Below, one piece after another: positions 44,746 to 54,123 of a stretch of DNA of 64,000 nucleotides (the stretch's first letter is position 1; every line of letters starts with the position of its first letter). The stretch covers positions 310,001 through 374,000 of the forward strand of contig NZ_JAAIVJ010000003.1 of NCBI RefSeq assembly GCF_011008935.1, read 5' to 3'. A program made the position numbers and the translations under genes. The stretch is from Tabrizicola oligotrophica. GTDB lineage: Bacteria > Pseudomonadota > Alphaproteobacteria > Rhodobacterales > Rhodobacteraceae. Under the pieces are notes generated by a model. The model saw nothing but the letters and a program-made list of their open reading frames with translations. It did no database searches and was not told the DNA's origin.

Positions 44746-45594
44746 ATGACCGACAACCAGCGCGGCAGCCTGTTCATGACCCTCTCCATGGCGGGTTTCG
44801 CCGTGGAGGACATGTTCATCAAGTCGACCGCGCAAAGCCTGCCCGTCGGGCAGGTCTTGCTGGTCATGGGCCTTTGTGGCGCGCTGTGGTTTGCTCTTTT
44901 GTCCCACCGCGCCAGCGAACCTGCCCTGCCGCCGGCGCTCTGGTCGCGCACCATGGCGCTGCGCTCTTGCTTCGAAGTGACGGGCCGGCTCTTCTACGCG
45001 CTTGCCATCGCCCTCACGCCGCTGTCCGTCGCTTCCTCGATCCTGCAAGCGACACCTCTGGTCGTGGTTCTCGGCGCTGCCCTGATCTTTGACGAAAAGG
45101 TCGGAGCAAGGCGCTGGATGCTGACGACCCTTGGCTTCATCGGCGTCCTCGTGATCCTGCGCCCCGGGCTTGACGGCTTCGACGCCCAGTCGCTTCTGGC
45201 TGTGATCGGCCTTATCGGCTTTGCCGGACGCGATCTTGCCACCCGCGCCGCGCCGCCTGTGCTGTCAAACGCCCAACTCGGCACCGCGGGCTTTCTGGTT
45301 CTGGCCGCATCCGGTGCCGTGATCCTTGCCGTCACCCACCGCCCGGAACTCCCCGACCCGGTCGAAGCCGCCCAGATCCTTGGTGCCACTGTCTTTGGCG
45401 TCCTCGGCTACAGCTTCCTCACCCGCGCCATGCGGACGGGCGCGGTTTCGGCCGTCACCCCCTTCCGCTACACGCGCCTCCTGTTTGCCATGGCCCTCGG
45501 CATGGCGGTCTTCGGCGAGCGCCCGGATGCCGCCACGCTCATTGGCGCGGCGATCATCATCTTGTGCGGCGTATTGATCCTGACCCGCCGCTAA
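44746..45594 (+). CDS. DMT superfamily (EamA) transporter
   Basis: A 282-residue membrane protein with ten predicted helices in two EamA repeats; FDEKVGARRWMLTTLGFIGVLVILRPG ends the first, and FGERPDAATLIGAAIIILCGVLILTRR closes the protein. Probable exporter of an unknown metabolite. The ATG behind GAGGAG is preferred to a TTG six bases upstream. It is convergent with the cupin-protein gene, overlapping by four bases. Confidence 0.9.
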   Translation: MTDNQRGSLFMTLSMAGFAVEDMFIKSTAQSLPVGQVLLVMGLCGALWFALLSHRASEPALPPALWSRTMALRSCFEVTGRLFYALAIALTPLSVASSILQATPLVVVLGAALIFDEKVGARRWMLTTLGFIGVLVILRPGLDGFDAQSLLAVIGLIGFAGRDLATRAAPPVLSNAQLGTAGFLVLAASGAVILAVTHRPELPDPVEAAQILGATVFGVLGYSFLTRAMRTGAVSAVTPFRYTRLLFAMALGMAVFGERPDAATLIGAAIIILCGVLILTRR

Positions 45595-46688
45595 AGGTTG
45601 GTCACGGTGGTCGTGAAGCCTGCGGGCAGCGTCGCCTCCAGCAGTTCCAGATCCGCCGAACAGTCCCCGTATTGCACCGCCATCCCCGGCGGGATGACAA
45701 AAGCATCCCCCGCCGAAAGTGTGCGGTCCGGCTCGCCCCTGGCTTTCAGCGTCATGGTGCCTTCCAGAACGAAGGTGAAATGGATGTCCGTGTCATGCTT
45801 CGTTGCGGGCGGCGTACCGCCGTCGAACCTCGCCACCTGAATATTCGCAACCCCCCGTGTGCCCGCTGCAATGCCCGTGTCGCGGGCAGTAAAGCCCGGA
45901 ATGCGGAAGGGCTGCCAAACCGCCTTGTCCTTCACATGATGCACGAATCGCTGACCCTGCCATTCGCGCGCCGGGTCGCCCTTGCCGTTCGGCAGAGTCA
46001 TGTCGTGGTCGATCGTGGTGATATGTTCGGCCGGAACCCCGATCTCAATCACCTCGATGTTCGGCGAGGCATGGCACACCCGATGTCGGATTTCCGGCGG
46101 CTGGATCACGCAATCGCCGGCCGAAAGCCGCAGCATCTCGTTGCCCTGATCTTCGTAAAGCACGTCGACCCAGCCCTTGTAGCAGTAGATCAGCTGAAAG
46201 CCGACGGTATGGTAATGCACCATATCCGGTACCGGGCCACCGTCCGGGATGCGGATATGGCTGGCGATGATCGACCCGCCGAGGCGGCTGGGGATCAGGT
46301 CACGGTATTGCATCCCCGCCCGGCCGATGACCCAGGGCGCGGAATCCTTCAGCCGCCGCACACCGAATTCATGCACGGTCCTGGGCTGCACCAGCTGCGG
46401 CGACAGCGCCACCACCTCGATCTCGGTGCCGTTCGGTGCCAGCAGCCGGTCCAGCCCACCGGCAAAACTGGCCGGATCATCGGTCAGGATGCGGATCTTG
46501 CCCGGCCCGACCTTGGCAGATCTGTCGATCCGCACCCGCAGCCCATGGCCTGACAGCGTCGCAACCGAAGGATTGTCGGCGGGAAAGATGTTCTCCAGCC
46601 GCATGCCAAGGGTCTTGGTAAAGAACGGCAGATCATTGCGCAGCTCATTGGTCGGCAACAGGATTTCGGCAAGAATGGCATCGGTCAT
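45591..46688 (-). CDS. VOC-like plus double-cupin protein
   Basis: A 365-residue protein with an unusual three-part layout: an N-terminal VOC/glyoxalase-like half-domain (about residues 1-90, ILLPTNELRNDLPFFTKTLGMRLENIFP), a first cupin (about 155-225, YKGWVDVLYEDQGNEMLRLSAGDCVIQPPEIRHRV) with possible metal ligands H157 and H159 in VHYHTVGF, and a second cupin (about 285-350, FVLEGTMTLKARG and LSAGDAFVIPPGM). It may be a non-heme-iron dioxygenase or sugar-acid-type isomerase; function not known. Its start overlaps the stop of the XRE-cupin regulator gene by four bases, so the two are coexpressed and perhaps share a ligand. Confidence 0.82.
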   Translation of the reverse strand: MTDAILAEILLPTNELRNDLPFFTKTLGMRLENIFPADNPSVATLSGHGLRVRIDRSAKVGPGKIRILTDDPASFAGGLDRLLAPNGTEIEVVALSPQLVQPRTVHEFGVRRLKDSAPWVIGRAGMQYRDLIPSRLGGSIIASHIRIPDGGPVPDMVHYHTVGFQLIYCYKGWVDVLYEDQGNEMLRLSAGDCVIQPPEIRHRVCHASPNIEVIEIGVPAEHITTIDHDMTLPNGKGDPAREWQGQRFVHHVKDKAVWQPFRIPGFTARDTGIAAGTRGVANIQVARFDGGTPPATKHDTDIHFTFVLEGTMTLKARGEPDRTLSAGDAFVIPPGMAVQYGDCSADLELLEATLPAGFTTTVTNL

Positions 46689-47275
46689 GAGGGGGCGTCC
46701 TTTGCAAGCGGATGCGGGGAAATGGCCGAGGAGACTACAAGGAACACGGCCTCGGCTCCTTGCTCCGTCAGATAGGCGTGCGGGTCAGTGGCGTCGAAAT
46801 ACAAGCTGTCGCCGGTTTCCAGCCGCAGCGGCGTGTAACTTTCCGACACAAAGATCAGCGGGCCTTGCAGCACATGCAGATATTCCTCGCCCGCATGTGC
46901 CAACAACCCACCGACCTGCGCCGGATCATGCGCAGTGGTGCGGTTGACGAAGGGATGCATCGCCTTTTGCCGCAGATCGCCGGCTATCAGCCGCGCTTCA
47001 AGTCGCGGGGTCGCAAATGCCGCCCCTTCACCGGCGCGGGTCAGGCTGCGGCGGCCGCGAAGCGGGCTGTCCTCCTGGAAGAAATCTGCGATCTCGACGC
47101 CGAACATCTGCGCCAACCCGTAAAGGTGCGGGGCAGAGACCTGGCTGTGCCCGGTCTCGATCCGGCTCATAGTGGCTTCGGAAACCCCTGTGCCCGCGGC
47201 CACTTCGGCCAGCGAAAGCTGACGCGACAAGCGCAGGGCGCGGATACGGGAGCCAAGATCGGAATCGGATTTCAT
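46685..47275 (-). CDS. XRE family regulator with C-terminal cupin domain
   Basis: A 196-residue HipB/PuuR-like regulator. The helix-turn-helix is at about residues 7-62 (IRALRLSRQLSLAEVAAGTGVSEATMSRIETG), and the cupin effector domain at about 110-185 (GEEYLHVLQGPLIFVSESYTPLRLETGDSLYFDATDPHAY). Start: MKSDSD fits the family opening; an ATG 15 bases upstream would lie inside the palindromic operator. It probably represses its own operon through that site and responds to a small ligand bound in the cupin. Confidence 0.9.
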   Translation of the reverse strand: MKSDSDLGSRIRALRLSRQLSLAEVAAGTGVSEATMSRIETGHSQVSAPHLYGLAQMFGVEIADFFQEDSPLRGRRSLTRAGEGAAFATPRLEARLIAGDLRQKAMHPFVNRTTAHDPAQVGGLLAHAGEEYLHVLQGPLIFVSESYTPLRLETGDSLYFDATDPHAYLTEQGAEAVFLVVSSAISPHPLAKDAPS

Positions 47276-47281
47276 GATTCC

Positions 47282-47310
47282 AATATGCACGAATCTTGCA
47301 TATTTGCAAG
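47282..47310. promoter_or_regulatory. Overlapping palindromes, probable XRE-cupin operator
   Basis: Two interlocking inverted repeats share bases: AATATGCA (47282-47289) with TGCATATT (47297-47304), and CTTGCA (47295-47300) with TGCAAG (47305-47310). They begin seven bases upstream of the XRE-cupin start codon, in the position for autorepression. The A/T-rich sequence could also include the -10 region. Confidence 0.65.
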
Positions 47311-47311
47311 T

Positions 47312-48148
47312 TTATTGCGAATCCAGCAACGCGGCCAAACCGGCGCGGTAGTCGGGATAACGCAGCGTCACCCCCAACTCGAGCTTGATCCGGTCATTCC
47401 GCACCCGTTTTGACTCGGCGTAAAAGCTGCGCGCCATCGGGGTCATTTGCGCCTCATCATAGGGAATGGCGGGCGGCTCGGGCAGGCCGAGAAGATCGGC
47501 GGCATGGCTCAGAACATCCTCGGGCGGGGCCGGGTCGTCATCGCAGACATTGTAAATTGCGCCGGGGTTCGGGCAGGCCATGGACGCGGCCAACGTCTGG
47601 GCAATGTCCTCGACGTGAATGCGGGAAAACACCTGGCCGGGCTTGAGGATCCGTCGCGCGCTGCCGTCGCGCACCTTTTCGAAAGGCCCGCGACCAGGAC
47701 CATAGATGCCGGCCAACCGGAAGATGTGGACAGGCAGACCGGTGGCCAGCCACGCCTCTTCGGCCAGAACCCGTTGCCGGGCGCGCAGCGATTGCGGGTT
47801 GACCGGGGTTCCTTCGTCCACCCAGCCGCCCTCGTGGTCGCCATAAACCGCCGTGGTCGACAGATAGCCGACCCATACCGGCTTCGCCGCACGCAGCGCC
47901 GTCCCGGCCTCCCGCAAGAACGGGTCGCCCACCGAGTCCGGCGCGGCAGAGGCGAGGATATGGGTGCTGCGCGTCAAGACCGCGGCCAGATCGGTGGGCC
48001 AGAGCAGCGGCTCCACCCCTGCGGCGCGCAACTCCTCGGCGCGCGCCGGGGTGCGACAGGTGCCAATGACGGTCCAGCCTTTCGGCAACAATCGGGCGGC
48101 AAGTGCGCTGGCGGTATAGCCATGGCCAAGAGAAAGCAGCGTGTTCAT
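47312..48148 (-). CDS. NAD-dependent epimerase/SDR, YeeZ-like
   Basis: A 278-residue atypical/extended SDR. The N-terminal LSLGHGYTASALAARL replaces the usual GGTGFIG, as in the YeeZ group; YLSTTAVYGDHEGGWVDE, LRARQRVLAEEAWL, FRLAGIYGPGRGPFE and the substrate-region RIHVEDIAQTL are present. The active-site tyrosine is in AVYGD, but the usual YxxxK lysine is not obvious, so catalysis is uncertain. It is upstream of the XRE-cupin gene on the same strand, 36 bases away, but the operator between them suggests separate control. Confidence 0.82.
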   Translation of the reverse strand: MNTLLSLGHGYTASALAARLLPKGWTVIGTCRTPARAEELRAAGVEPLLWPTDLAAVLTRSTHILASAAPDSVGDPFLREAGTALRAAKPVWVGYLSTTAVYGDHEGGWVDEGTPVNPQSLRARQRVLAEEAWLATGLPVHIFRLAGIYGPGRGPFEKVRDGSARRILKPGQVFSRIHVEDIAQTLAASMACPNPGAIYNVCDDDPAPPEDVLSHAADLLGLPEPPAIPYDEAQMTPMARSFYAESKRVRNDRIKLELGVTLRYPDYRAGLAALLDSQ

Positions 48149-48221
48149 GGCCGCACTATTGCGACAGGCCGGCGTCGCGGCAAGGCTTGATCGGCGCGAC
48201 GCCTTGCCTCAGCATCGTTGC

Positions 48222-48860
48222 ATGACCAACCCCGACCTCTCTGGCGCCCTGACCCTTGCCAGCCCCGAAGCCTGTCTTGCCCATTACAGGGCCTGGGCGG
48301 AAAGCTATGATGCGGGCTTTGCCAGCGACATGGAGTATCGCCTCCCGGCCCATGTCGCGGCAGCCTTCATGGCCGCCGGAGGCGGCAGCCCGGTTCTGGA
48401 CATCGGAGCCGGCACCGGTCTTTTGGCAGAACGGCTGCGCGACATGGGACAGGACGGCCCGATTGATGCGGTCGACTTCTCGGCGGAAATGCTGGAGCGG
48501 GCAAGGGCCAAAGGGATTTACCGCCGCCTGACACAGGCCGATATCACCCGGCCGATTGCCCTGCCGCGGCAATATGGCGGCCTCGTCAGCTCCGGCACCT
48601 TCACCGCCGGCCATGTCGGGCCAGACGCCCTGCCCAACCTTCTGGCGCTGGCCCTGCCGGGGGCGCGGTTTGCCCTGTCGGTCAATCTGCGCGTCTGGCA
48701 GGCCATGGGCTTTGACCGGGCGCTCGCCAACCTGCAAGACGCAGGCCACATCGCCGGAATGCAGGTGATCGAGGTGCAGGTCTACGGCCCGGCCGCGGCG
48801 ACGATCGACCCGGCCCATGCCGATGACCGGGCGCAGATCGTGCTGTTCCGCGTCGCCTGA
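48222..48860 (+). CDS. Class I SAM-dependent methyltransferase
   Basis: A 212-residue Rossmann-fold methyltransferase. SAM motif I is VLDIGAGTGLLAERLRD at about residue 62, the acidic motif II is AVDFSAEMLERAR, and LTQADIT follows. The opening YRAWAESYDAGF is typical of small-molecule methyltransferases; substrate unknown. The ribosome site is weak, and upstream in-frame sequence overlaps the divergent YeeZ-like gene. Confidence 0.85.
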   Translation: MTNPDLSGALTLASPEACLAHYRAWAESYDAGFASDMEYRLPAHVAAAFMAAGGGSPVLDIGAGTGLLAERLRDMGQDGPIDAVDFSAEMLERARAKGIYRRLTQADITRPIALPRQYGGLVSSGTFTAGHVGPDALPNLLALALPGARFALSVNLRVWQAMGFDRALANLQDAGHIAGMQVIEVQVYGPAAATIDPAHADDRAQIVLFRVA

Positions 48861-48933
48861 CGTCATCAAGACTTCACTTGCGGCACCCGCCCGCTTCCGG
48901 TTTAGATGCGCGATCAAACGGAAGAAGCAACAG

Positions 48934-50412
48934 ATGCAAGACGATCCCATTCCGGTCCTGACCCCGGAACATACCGACCCGCAAGCCTTTGACGACGCAG
49001 CCCTAGCCGTCGCCCGGCTTGAATCGCTCTATGCCGAGGCAACCAGCTTTCTGGCCAGTCATTTCAGCCAGGCCGTTCAGGGGGCGAAACCCGCAACCCG
49101 TGTCCGTGCCTTTTATCCCGAGATTCGCCTCACCGTCATCAGCCATGCCAAGGTCGACAGCCGCCTGTCCTTTGGCCATGTCTCCGGCCCCGGCACCTAT
49201 GCGACGACCATCACCCGGCCCGACCTGTTCCGCGCCTATCTGACCCAGCAGATCGCCCTGCTGATGGAAAACCACGGCGTTACGGTGCAGATCGGCCCCT
49301 CGGCCACCCCCATTCCGGTGCATTTCGCGGTGGCCGGCAACCCGACTGTCGCGGTGCCGCAAGAGGGCGTGCTGGAGTTCTCGCTGCGCGATGTCTTTGA
49401 CGTGCCGGACCTGGCCACCACCAACGACGACATCGTCAACGGCACCCGGACTTTCAACGACGACGGCTCGATGCCGCTGGCACCTTTCACGGCGCAGCGG
49501 GTGGATTACTCGCTGGCGCGGCTCAGCCATTACACCGCGACCGATGCGGTGCATTTCCAGAACCATGTGCTGTTCACCAACTACCAGTTCTACGTCGACG
49601 AGTTCGAATGCTACGCCCGCGCCATGCTGGCCGACAAATCGCAGGGCTATGTCAGCTTCGTCGCCACCGGCAATCAGGAAATCTTCACGCCGGACGGGGC
49701 GATCGTGCAGCCCTCGAAGATGCCGCAGATGCCGACCTATCACCTGAAACGCGCCGATGGGCAGGGCATCACGCTGGTCAACATCGGGGTCGGGCCATCG
49801 AATGCCAAGACCGCGACCGACCATATCGCGGTGCTGCGGCCGCATGCGTGGCTGATGGTGGGCCATTGCGCGGGGCTGCGCAACAGCCAGAGCCTTGGAG
49901 ATTTCTGCCTCGCCCATGCCTACCTGCGCGAGGATCATGTGCTGGATGACGACCTGCCCGTCTGGGTGCCGATCCCGGCGCTGGCCGAAATCCAGATCGC
50001 GCTGGAAGAGGCGGTGGCCGAGGTCACGCAGCTGAAAGGCTACGAGCTGAAGCGCATCATGCGGACCGGCACGGTGGCCACCATCGACAACCGCAACTGG
50101 GAACTGCGCGACCAGTCCGGCCCGGTGCGCCGCCTGTCGCAATCGCGCGCCATCGCGCTGGACATGGAAAGCGCCACCATCGCCGCCAACGGCTTTCGGT
50201 TCCGGGTGCCCTATGGCACGCTGCTGTGTGTCAGCGACAAGCCGCTGCATGGCGAGCTGAAGCTGCCGGGCATGGCGAGCGACTTTTACAAGACACAGGT
50301 CAGCCGCCACTTGCAGATCGGCATCCGCGCCATGGAGCGGCTGCGCGAGACGCCGGTGGCGCGCATCCACAGCCGCAAGCTGCGGAGTTTCGAGGAAACC
50401 GCCTTCCTTTGA
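48934..50412 (+). CDS. amn: AMP nucleosidase
   Basis: A 492-residue enzyme hydrolysing AMP to adenine and ribose 5-phosphate, part of purine turnover. The N-terminal approximately 180 residues are the AMN-specific regulatory domain (ATRVRAFYPEIRLTVISHAKVDSRLSFGHV), and the C-terminal phosphorylase-like domain carries MVGHCAGLRNSQSLGDFCLAHAYLREDHVLDDDLP and the substrate-binding ALDMESATIAANGFRFRVPYGTLLCVSDKPLHGE. Length matches the family (about 480-490). GGAAG precedes the start. Confidence 0.95.
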   Translation: MQDDPIPVLTPEHTDPQAFDDAALAVARLESLYAEATSFLASHFSQAVQGAKPATRVRAFYPEIRLTVISHAKVDSRLSFGHVSGPGTYATTITRPDLFRAYLTQQIALLMENHGVTVQIGPSATPIPVHFAVAGNPTVAVPQEGVLEFSLRDVFDVPDLATTNDDIVNGTRTFNDDGSMPLAPFTAQRVDYSLARLSHYTATDAVHFQNHVLFTNYQFYVDEFECYARAMLADKSQGYVSFVATGNQEIFTPDGAIVQPSKMPQMPTYHLKRADGQGITLVNIGVGPSNAKTATDHIAVLRPHAWLMVGHCAGLRNSQSLGDFCLAHAYLREDHVLDDDLPVWVPIPALAEIQIALEEAVAEVTQLKGYELKRIMRTGTVATIDNRNWELRDQSGPVRRLSQSRAIALDMESATIAANGFRFRVPYGTLLCVSDKPLHGELKLPGMASDFYKTQVSRHLQIGIRAMERLRETPVARIHSRKLRSFEETAFL

Positions 50413-50551
50413 CGCTTCGTGAGGCAGGAAAAGCCGGGACGGAAAGGAAAAACCCCTTGCGTTACAGGCTTGAAACATGGGAAGCCATGCCGTCGCCGCA
50501 AGGCATGATTTGACCGGAACCTGATCCGGCCCCAATCGAAGGAATGACAAG

Positions 50552-50839
50552 ATGACCAAACCGATGACCAAGACCCAACTGGTGGCTGCCATCGCCGACG
50601 CCATGGGCGCCGACAAGAAAACCGCTGGCGCCGCGCTGGACGCGATTGCCGAAGTTGTGGCCAAGGAAGTCGCCGCTGGTGGCGCGGTCACGCTGCCGGG
50701 TCTGGGCAAGGTGGTCTGCCGCGAGCGGGCCGAGCGCATGGTGCGCAACCCGGCCACCAATGAAATGGTGCAAAAGCCCGCCGACAAGCAGGTGAAGTTC
50801 TCGATCGCCAAGGCGCTGAAAGACAGCGTCAACGCCTGA
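50552..50839 (+). CDS. HU family DNA-binding protein
   Basis: A 95-residue nucleoid protein. The dimerisation helices are at the N-terminus (MTKTQLVAAIADAMGADKKTAGAALDAI), followed by VTLPGLGKVVCRERAERMVRNPATNEMVQKPA, the beta-arm that intercalates DNA with its conserved RNP motif; VKFSIAKALKDSVN ends the protein. GFG of the usual LxGFGxF reads GLG. A strong terminator lies 24 bases past the stop. HU or IHF cannot be split with full certainty, but HU is favoured by length and arm. Confidence 0.93.
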   Translation: MTKPMTKTQLVAAIADAMGADKKTAGAALDAIAEVVAKEVAAGGAVTLPGLGKVVCRERAERMVRNPATNEMVQKPADKQVKFSIAKALKDSVNA

Positions 50840-50862
50840 TCGGATGGCAGGCTGAAATACGG

Positions 50863-50890
50863 AAAGGGTCGCCAAGGGGCGGCCCTTTTT
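50863..50890 (+). terminator. Rho-independent terminator of the HU gene
   Basis: AAAGGGTCGCC pairs with GGCGGCCCTTT (one T-G pair) around a four-base AAGG loop, followed by a T-run. The next gene starts only 13 bases beyond the run, so its transcription must initiate upstream or read through. Confidence 0.85.
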
Positions 50891-50903
50891 CATGGAGGAC
50901 GAC

Positions 50904-51815
50904 ATGGATGTCAGGGCCGTCGCGCTGGGATTGACCTTCGCAGTGATGTGGTCGTCGGCCTTCGCCTCGGCCCGGATCATCCTGCTGGACGCCCCGCCCC
51001 TGTGGTCGCTGGCGCTGCGCTTCCTGATCTCTGGCGGGTTGGCGGTGGGCCTTGCGCGCGCCTTGGGTCAAAGCTGGCGGCTTCCCGGGCAACAGGCGCG
51101 CGCCGTGGTGATCTTCGGCCTGTGCCAGAACGCGCTGTATCTTGGCCTGTTCTTCGTCGCCATGCAGCGGATCGAGGCCTCGCTGGCCTCCATCATCGCC
51201 TCGTCCATGCCGCTCGTCGTGGCCGCTCTGGGCTGGGCGCTGCGGGGCGAGCGACTGGCCCCCCTGGGCATTGCCGGCATGATCGCCGGGTTCGTCGGTG
51301 TGGCGCTCATCATGGGCAGCCGAATACAGGCGGGGGCCGACCCGGCTGCCGTCATGCTGTGCGTCGTCGGCGCGACGGCATTGGCGGTGGCCACTCTCAC
51401 CGTGCGCGGAGCAAGCGCCGGCGGCAATCTGCTGATGGTGGTGGGGTTGCAGATGCTGGTCGGCTCGGCCGCCCTGACGCTGGTCGCGCTGGTGGCAGAG
51501 CCCTTGCGTGTCACCCCGACTCTGCGGCTGGCGGCGGCCTTCGCCTATCAGATCGCCGTACCGGGACTGGCGGCGACTCTGATCTGGTTTTACCTCGTCG
51601 GACGCATCGGGGCGATCAAGGCCTCGGCCTTCCACTTCCTGAACCCGTTCTTCGGCGTGCTGATCGCTGCGGTGTTGTTGGGCGAAGCCATCAGCGGGCT
51701 GGACATGCTGGGGGTCGCGGTGGCGACGCTGGGCATTCTCGCGGTGCAACTGGCCAAACTGCGCAGCGCGCCGCAATCCAATCAGGACGAAACGTCTAGC
51801 GCTGATCCTTCCTGA
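50904..51815 (+). CDS. DMT superfamily (EamA) transporter
   Basis: A 303-residue membrane protein with ten predicted helices in two EamA repeats: SSAFASARIILLDAPPLWSLALRFLISG in the first, RIGAIKASAFHFLNPFFGVLIAAVLLGE in the second. Probable small-metabolite exporter, substrate unknown. GGAGG lies five bases before the chosen start; an ATG four codons upstream abuts the HU terminator. It is convergent with the PBP1A gene, overlapping by 20 bases. Confidence 0.9.
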   Translation: MDVRAVALGLTFAVMWSSAFASARIILLDAPPLWSLALRFLISGGLAVGLARALGQSWRLPGQQARAVVIFGLCQNALYLGLFFVAMQRIEASLASIIASSMPLVVAALGWALRGERLAPLGIAGMIAGFVGVALIMGSRIQAGADPAAVMLCVVGATALAVATLTVRGASAGGNLLMVVGLQMLVGSAALTLVALVAEPLRVTPTLRLAAAFAYQIAVPGLAATLIWFYLVGRIGAIKASAFHFLNPFFGVLIAAVLLGEAISGLDMLGVAVATLGILAVQLAKLRSAPQSNQDETSSADPS

Positions 51816-53991
51816 ACTGCTTCTGGCGTTTTCTTTCCTGCCGTCTTTCCTGTTTCGTCTGCCCGCCCCCGTTGACCAGGCCGCCCAAGGCCTCGTCGAG
51901 ACTTTGGAAGAACCCTTCCGGAGTTTGCGGCACCGGATCGGGCACCGGGGGTTGGCGCGGCGCGGGAACCAGCATCGGCAGTTCGGTGACGGGCAGGCCG
52001 TCATGCACACGCATCATCACTTCGTGCCAGATCTCGGCCGGCAATCCGCCGCCCGTCACGCCCTTCAAGGGCGTGTTGTCGTCATAGCCCATCCAGACGC
52101 CCGCCACATAATCGGCGGTAAAGCCGATGAACCAGGCATCGCGGCCGGCAGTGGTCGTGCCGGTCTTGCCCGCTGCCGGGCGCCCATCGAGTTGCGCCCG
52201 CGTGCCGGTGCCGTCGTTGACGACCTGCGCCATCATGTAGACCAGCTGCTGCGCCGCCTCTTCGCTGATCACCCGCTCGCCGATGCCGGTTTCGGTGAAC
52301 ATGTTCAGCTCTTCATTGCCCGGCACTTCCAGAATGCGGATGCCATAGGGCGACACCGAGGAGCCGCCGTTCAGGATGCCGGCATAGGCGCCGGTCATCT
52401 CGATCAGAGTGGATTCGCTGGCGCCCAGCGCCAGGGCGGGACCGGCAGCCATGTCGGAGGCGATGCCGAAATCGGCGGCGATCTGGCGGACATTCTCGCG
52501 CCCGACCGCCTCGGAGACCCGAACCGCGGGAATGTTGCGGCTTTCGGCCAGCGCCTGGGTCAGGGTGATGAGACCCTTGAACTCGCCGTCATAGTTCTTC
52601 GGCGTCCAGGGGCCGGAGCCGGGAATGTCGATGGTCAGCGGGGTGTCCTCGACGAAATCCATCGGCGACCAGCCCTGATCCAGCGCGGCGGCATAGACAA
52701 AAGGCTTGAAGGACGAGCCGGTTTGCCGCAGCGCCTGCGTGGCGCGGTTGAAGCTGCCCGCCGCTTCGATCTTGCGACCGCCGACCATGGCGCGCACCGC
52801 GCCATCCGCGCTCATCACGACGATGGCAGCCTGGGCGTTGGACCCTTCCTTGAGCTTGTTGTCGAAGACCCAGGCCAGACCTTCTTCGGCCTTCTTCTGC
52901 AGGCTGGTGTCCAGCGTGGTGCGGATCACCACGTCCTCCATGGTCTCGCTGGTCAGGAAGGACGGCGCGGTTTCCATCACCCAATCGGCAAAGAACCCGC
53001 CCGACTTGGTCTGCGCCGCCTGTGACAACTGGGCCGGTCTTGCACGGGCCGCATCGGCTTCGTCCTTGGTCAGATAGCCCTGCTCCTCCATCAGGCCGAT
53101 GATGATATTGGCCCGATCCTGCGCGCGTTGCAGGTCGTTGGTGGGGGCATAGCGCGACGGCGCCTTCAACAGACCTGCCAGCATGGCCGCCTGCGCCGGG
53201 TTCACCTCATTGGCGGAGATGCCGAAATAGCGCTGGGCGGCGGCCTCGAACCCCCGTGCGCCGGCACCGAGATAGGCGCGGTTGAAGTAGATCGTCAGGA
53301 TCTCTTCCTTGGAATATTTCACCTCCATCGCCACGGCGAAGGGCAATTCCTTGAGCTTGCGGTAGACCCCGCCCGAGCGGCAATCTTCTTCGTAGTCAGC
53401 CTCGGATTTCCATTTGCTCTGGTCATAGACCACGCCCAGACACAACAGTTTTGCCACCTGCTGCGTGATGGTCGAACCACCGTTGCCTTCCAGCGGACCG
53501 CGCCCTTCGGACAGGTTGATGCGGATGGCGCTGGCGATGCCGCGCGGGGATACCCCGAAATGCTGGTAGAACCGCTTGTCCTCGGTCGCCACCACCGCGT
53601 TCAGCAGGTGCGGCGAGACATTGTCGGCGGTAATCTGGCCGCCAAAGGTTTCGCCGCGCCAGGCAAACACTCTGTCGTTGCGGTCCAGAAGCGTGACCGA
53701 TCCGCGGGCGCGACCATCGAGCAGGTCGGTGACCGGCGGAAGCTGGGCGTAGAAAAAGAACACCACACCGGCAAAGATCAGCCCCGTCACGGCCATGACC
53801 CGCCAGAAGATGCCGAAGGTGAGCCGCCAGAGGAAACCGAAGAACCGCGAGATCAGCCCGCCCTGCCGCTTTGCCGCCTTGCGCGGTTTGCGCGGCGGTG
53901 GTGGGGCGCTCGCAGGTTTGCGTGTGGATTTGGGCACGCCATAGCGCCTGTCCGCCACCATCGGGCGTTGTCCCTTGCCTGTTCCCGCCAT
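51796..53991 (-). CDS. Penicillin-binding protein 1A family (bifunctional)
   Basis: A 731-residue class A PBP that polymerises and cross-links peptidoglycan. After a basic Pro/Lys-rich cytoplasmic tail and one membrane anchor (FGIFWRVMAVTGLIFAGVVFFF), the glycosyltransferase domain shows VVATEDKRFYQHFGVSPRG with the catalytic glutamate and GGSTITQQVAK. The transpeptidase domain shows GSSFKPFVYAAALD (serine nucleophile, SxxK), SRN and GKTGTT. A basic Gln/Arg/Lys-rich C-terminal tail ends the protein. The start is uncertain among three ATGs: the one taken, one 30 bases downstream behind AAGGGA, and one 63 bases upstream. Confidence 0.94.
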   Translation of the reverse strand: MAGTGKGQRPMVADRRYGVPKSTRKPASAPPPPRKPRKAAKRQGGLISRFFGFLWRLTFGIFWRVMAVTGLIFAGVVFFFYAQLPPVTDLLDGRARGSVTLLDRNDRVFAWRGETFGGQITADNVSPHLLNAVVATEDKRFYQHFGVSPRGIASAIRINLSEGRGPLEGNGGSTITQQVAKLLCLGVVYDQSKWKSEADYEEDCRSGGVYRKLKELPFAVAMEVKYSKEEILTIYFNRAYLGAGARGFEAAAQRYFGISANEVNPAQAAMLAGLLKAPSRYAPTNDLQRAQDRANIIIGLMEEQGYLTKDEADAARARPAQLSQAAQTKSGGFFADWVMETAPSFLTSETMEDVVIRTTLDTSLQKKAEEGLAWVFDNKLKEGSNAQAAIVVMSADGAVRAMVGGRKIEAAGSFNRATQALRQTGSSFKPFVYAAALDQGWSPMDFVEDTPLTIDIPGSGPWTPKNYDGEFKGLITLTQALAESRNIPAVRVSEAVGRENVRQIAADFGIASDMAAGPALALGASESTLIEMTGAYAGILNGGSSVSPYGIRILEVPGNEELNMFTETGIGERVISEEAAQQLVYMMAQVVNDGTGTRAQLDGRPAAGKTGTTTAGRDAWFIGFTADYVAGVWMGYDDNTPLKGVTGGGLPAEIWHEVMMRVHDGLPVTELPMLVPAPRQPPVPDPVPQTPEGFFQSLDEALGGLVNGGGQTKQERRQERKRQKQFRKDQR

Positions 53992-54123
53992 GCCTCTGCC
54001 CGACCCGTCTTGCGTGATCTTCTTTTGGCGCAACTTAGCCGCTTCCGCAGCCAAAGCGAAGCCGCATGGGCGATGATTCGCCTATCCGGTTCGCTCAAAT
54101 TTCAGGCATCCGCGCAAATTAAT

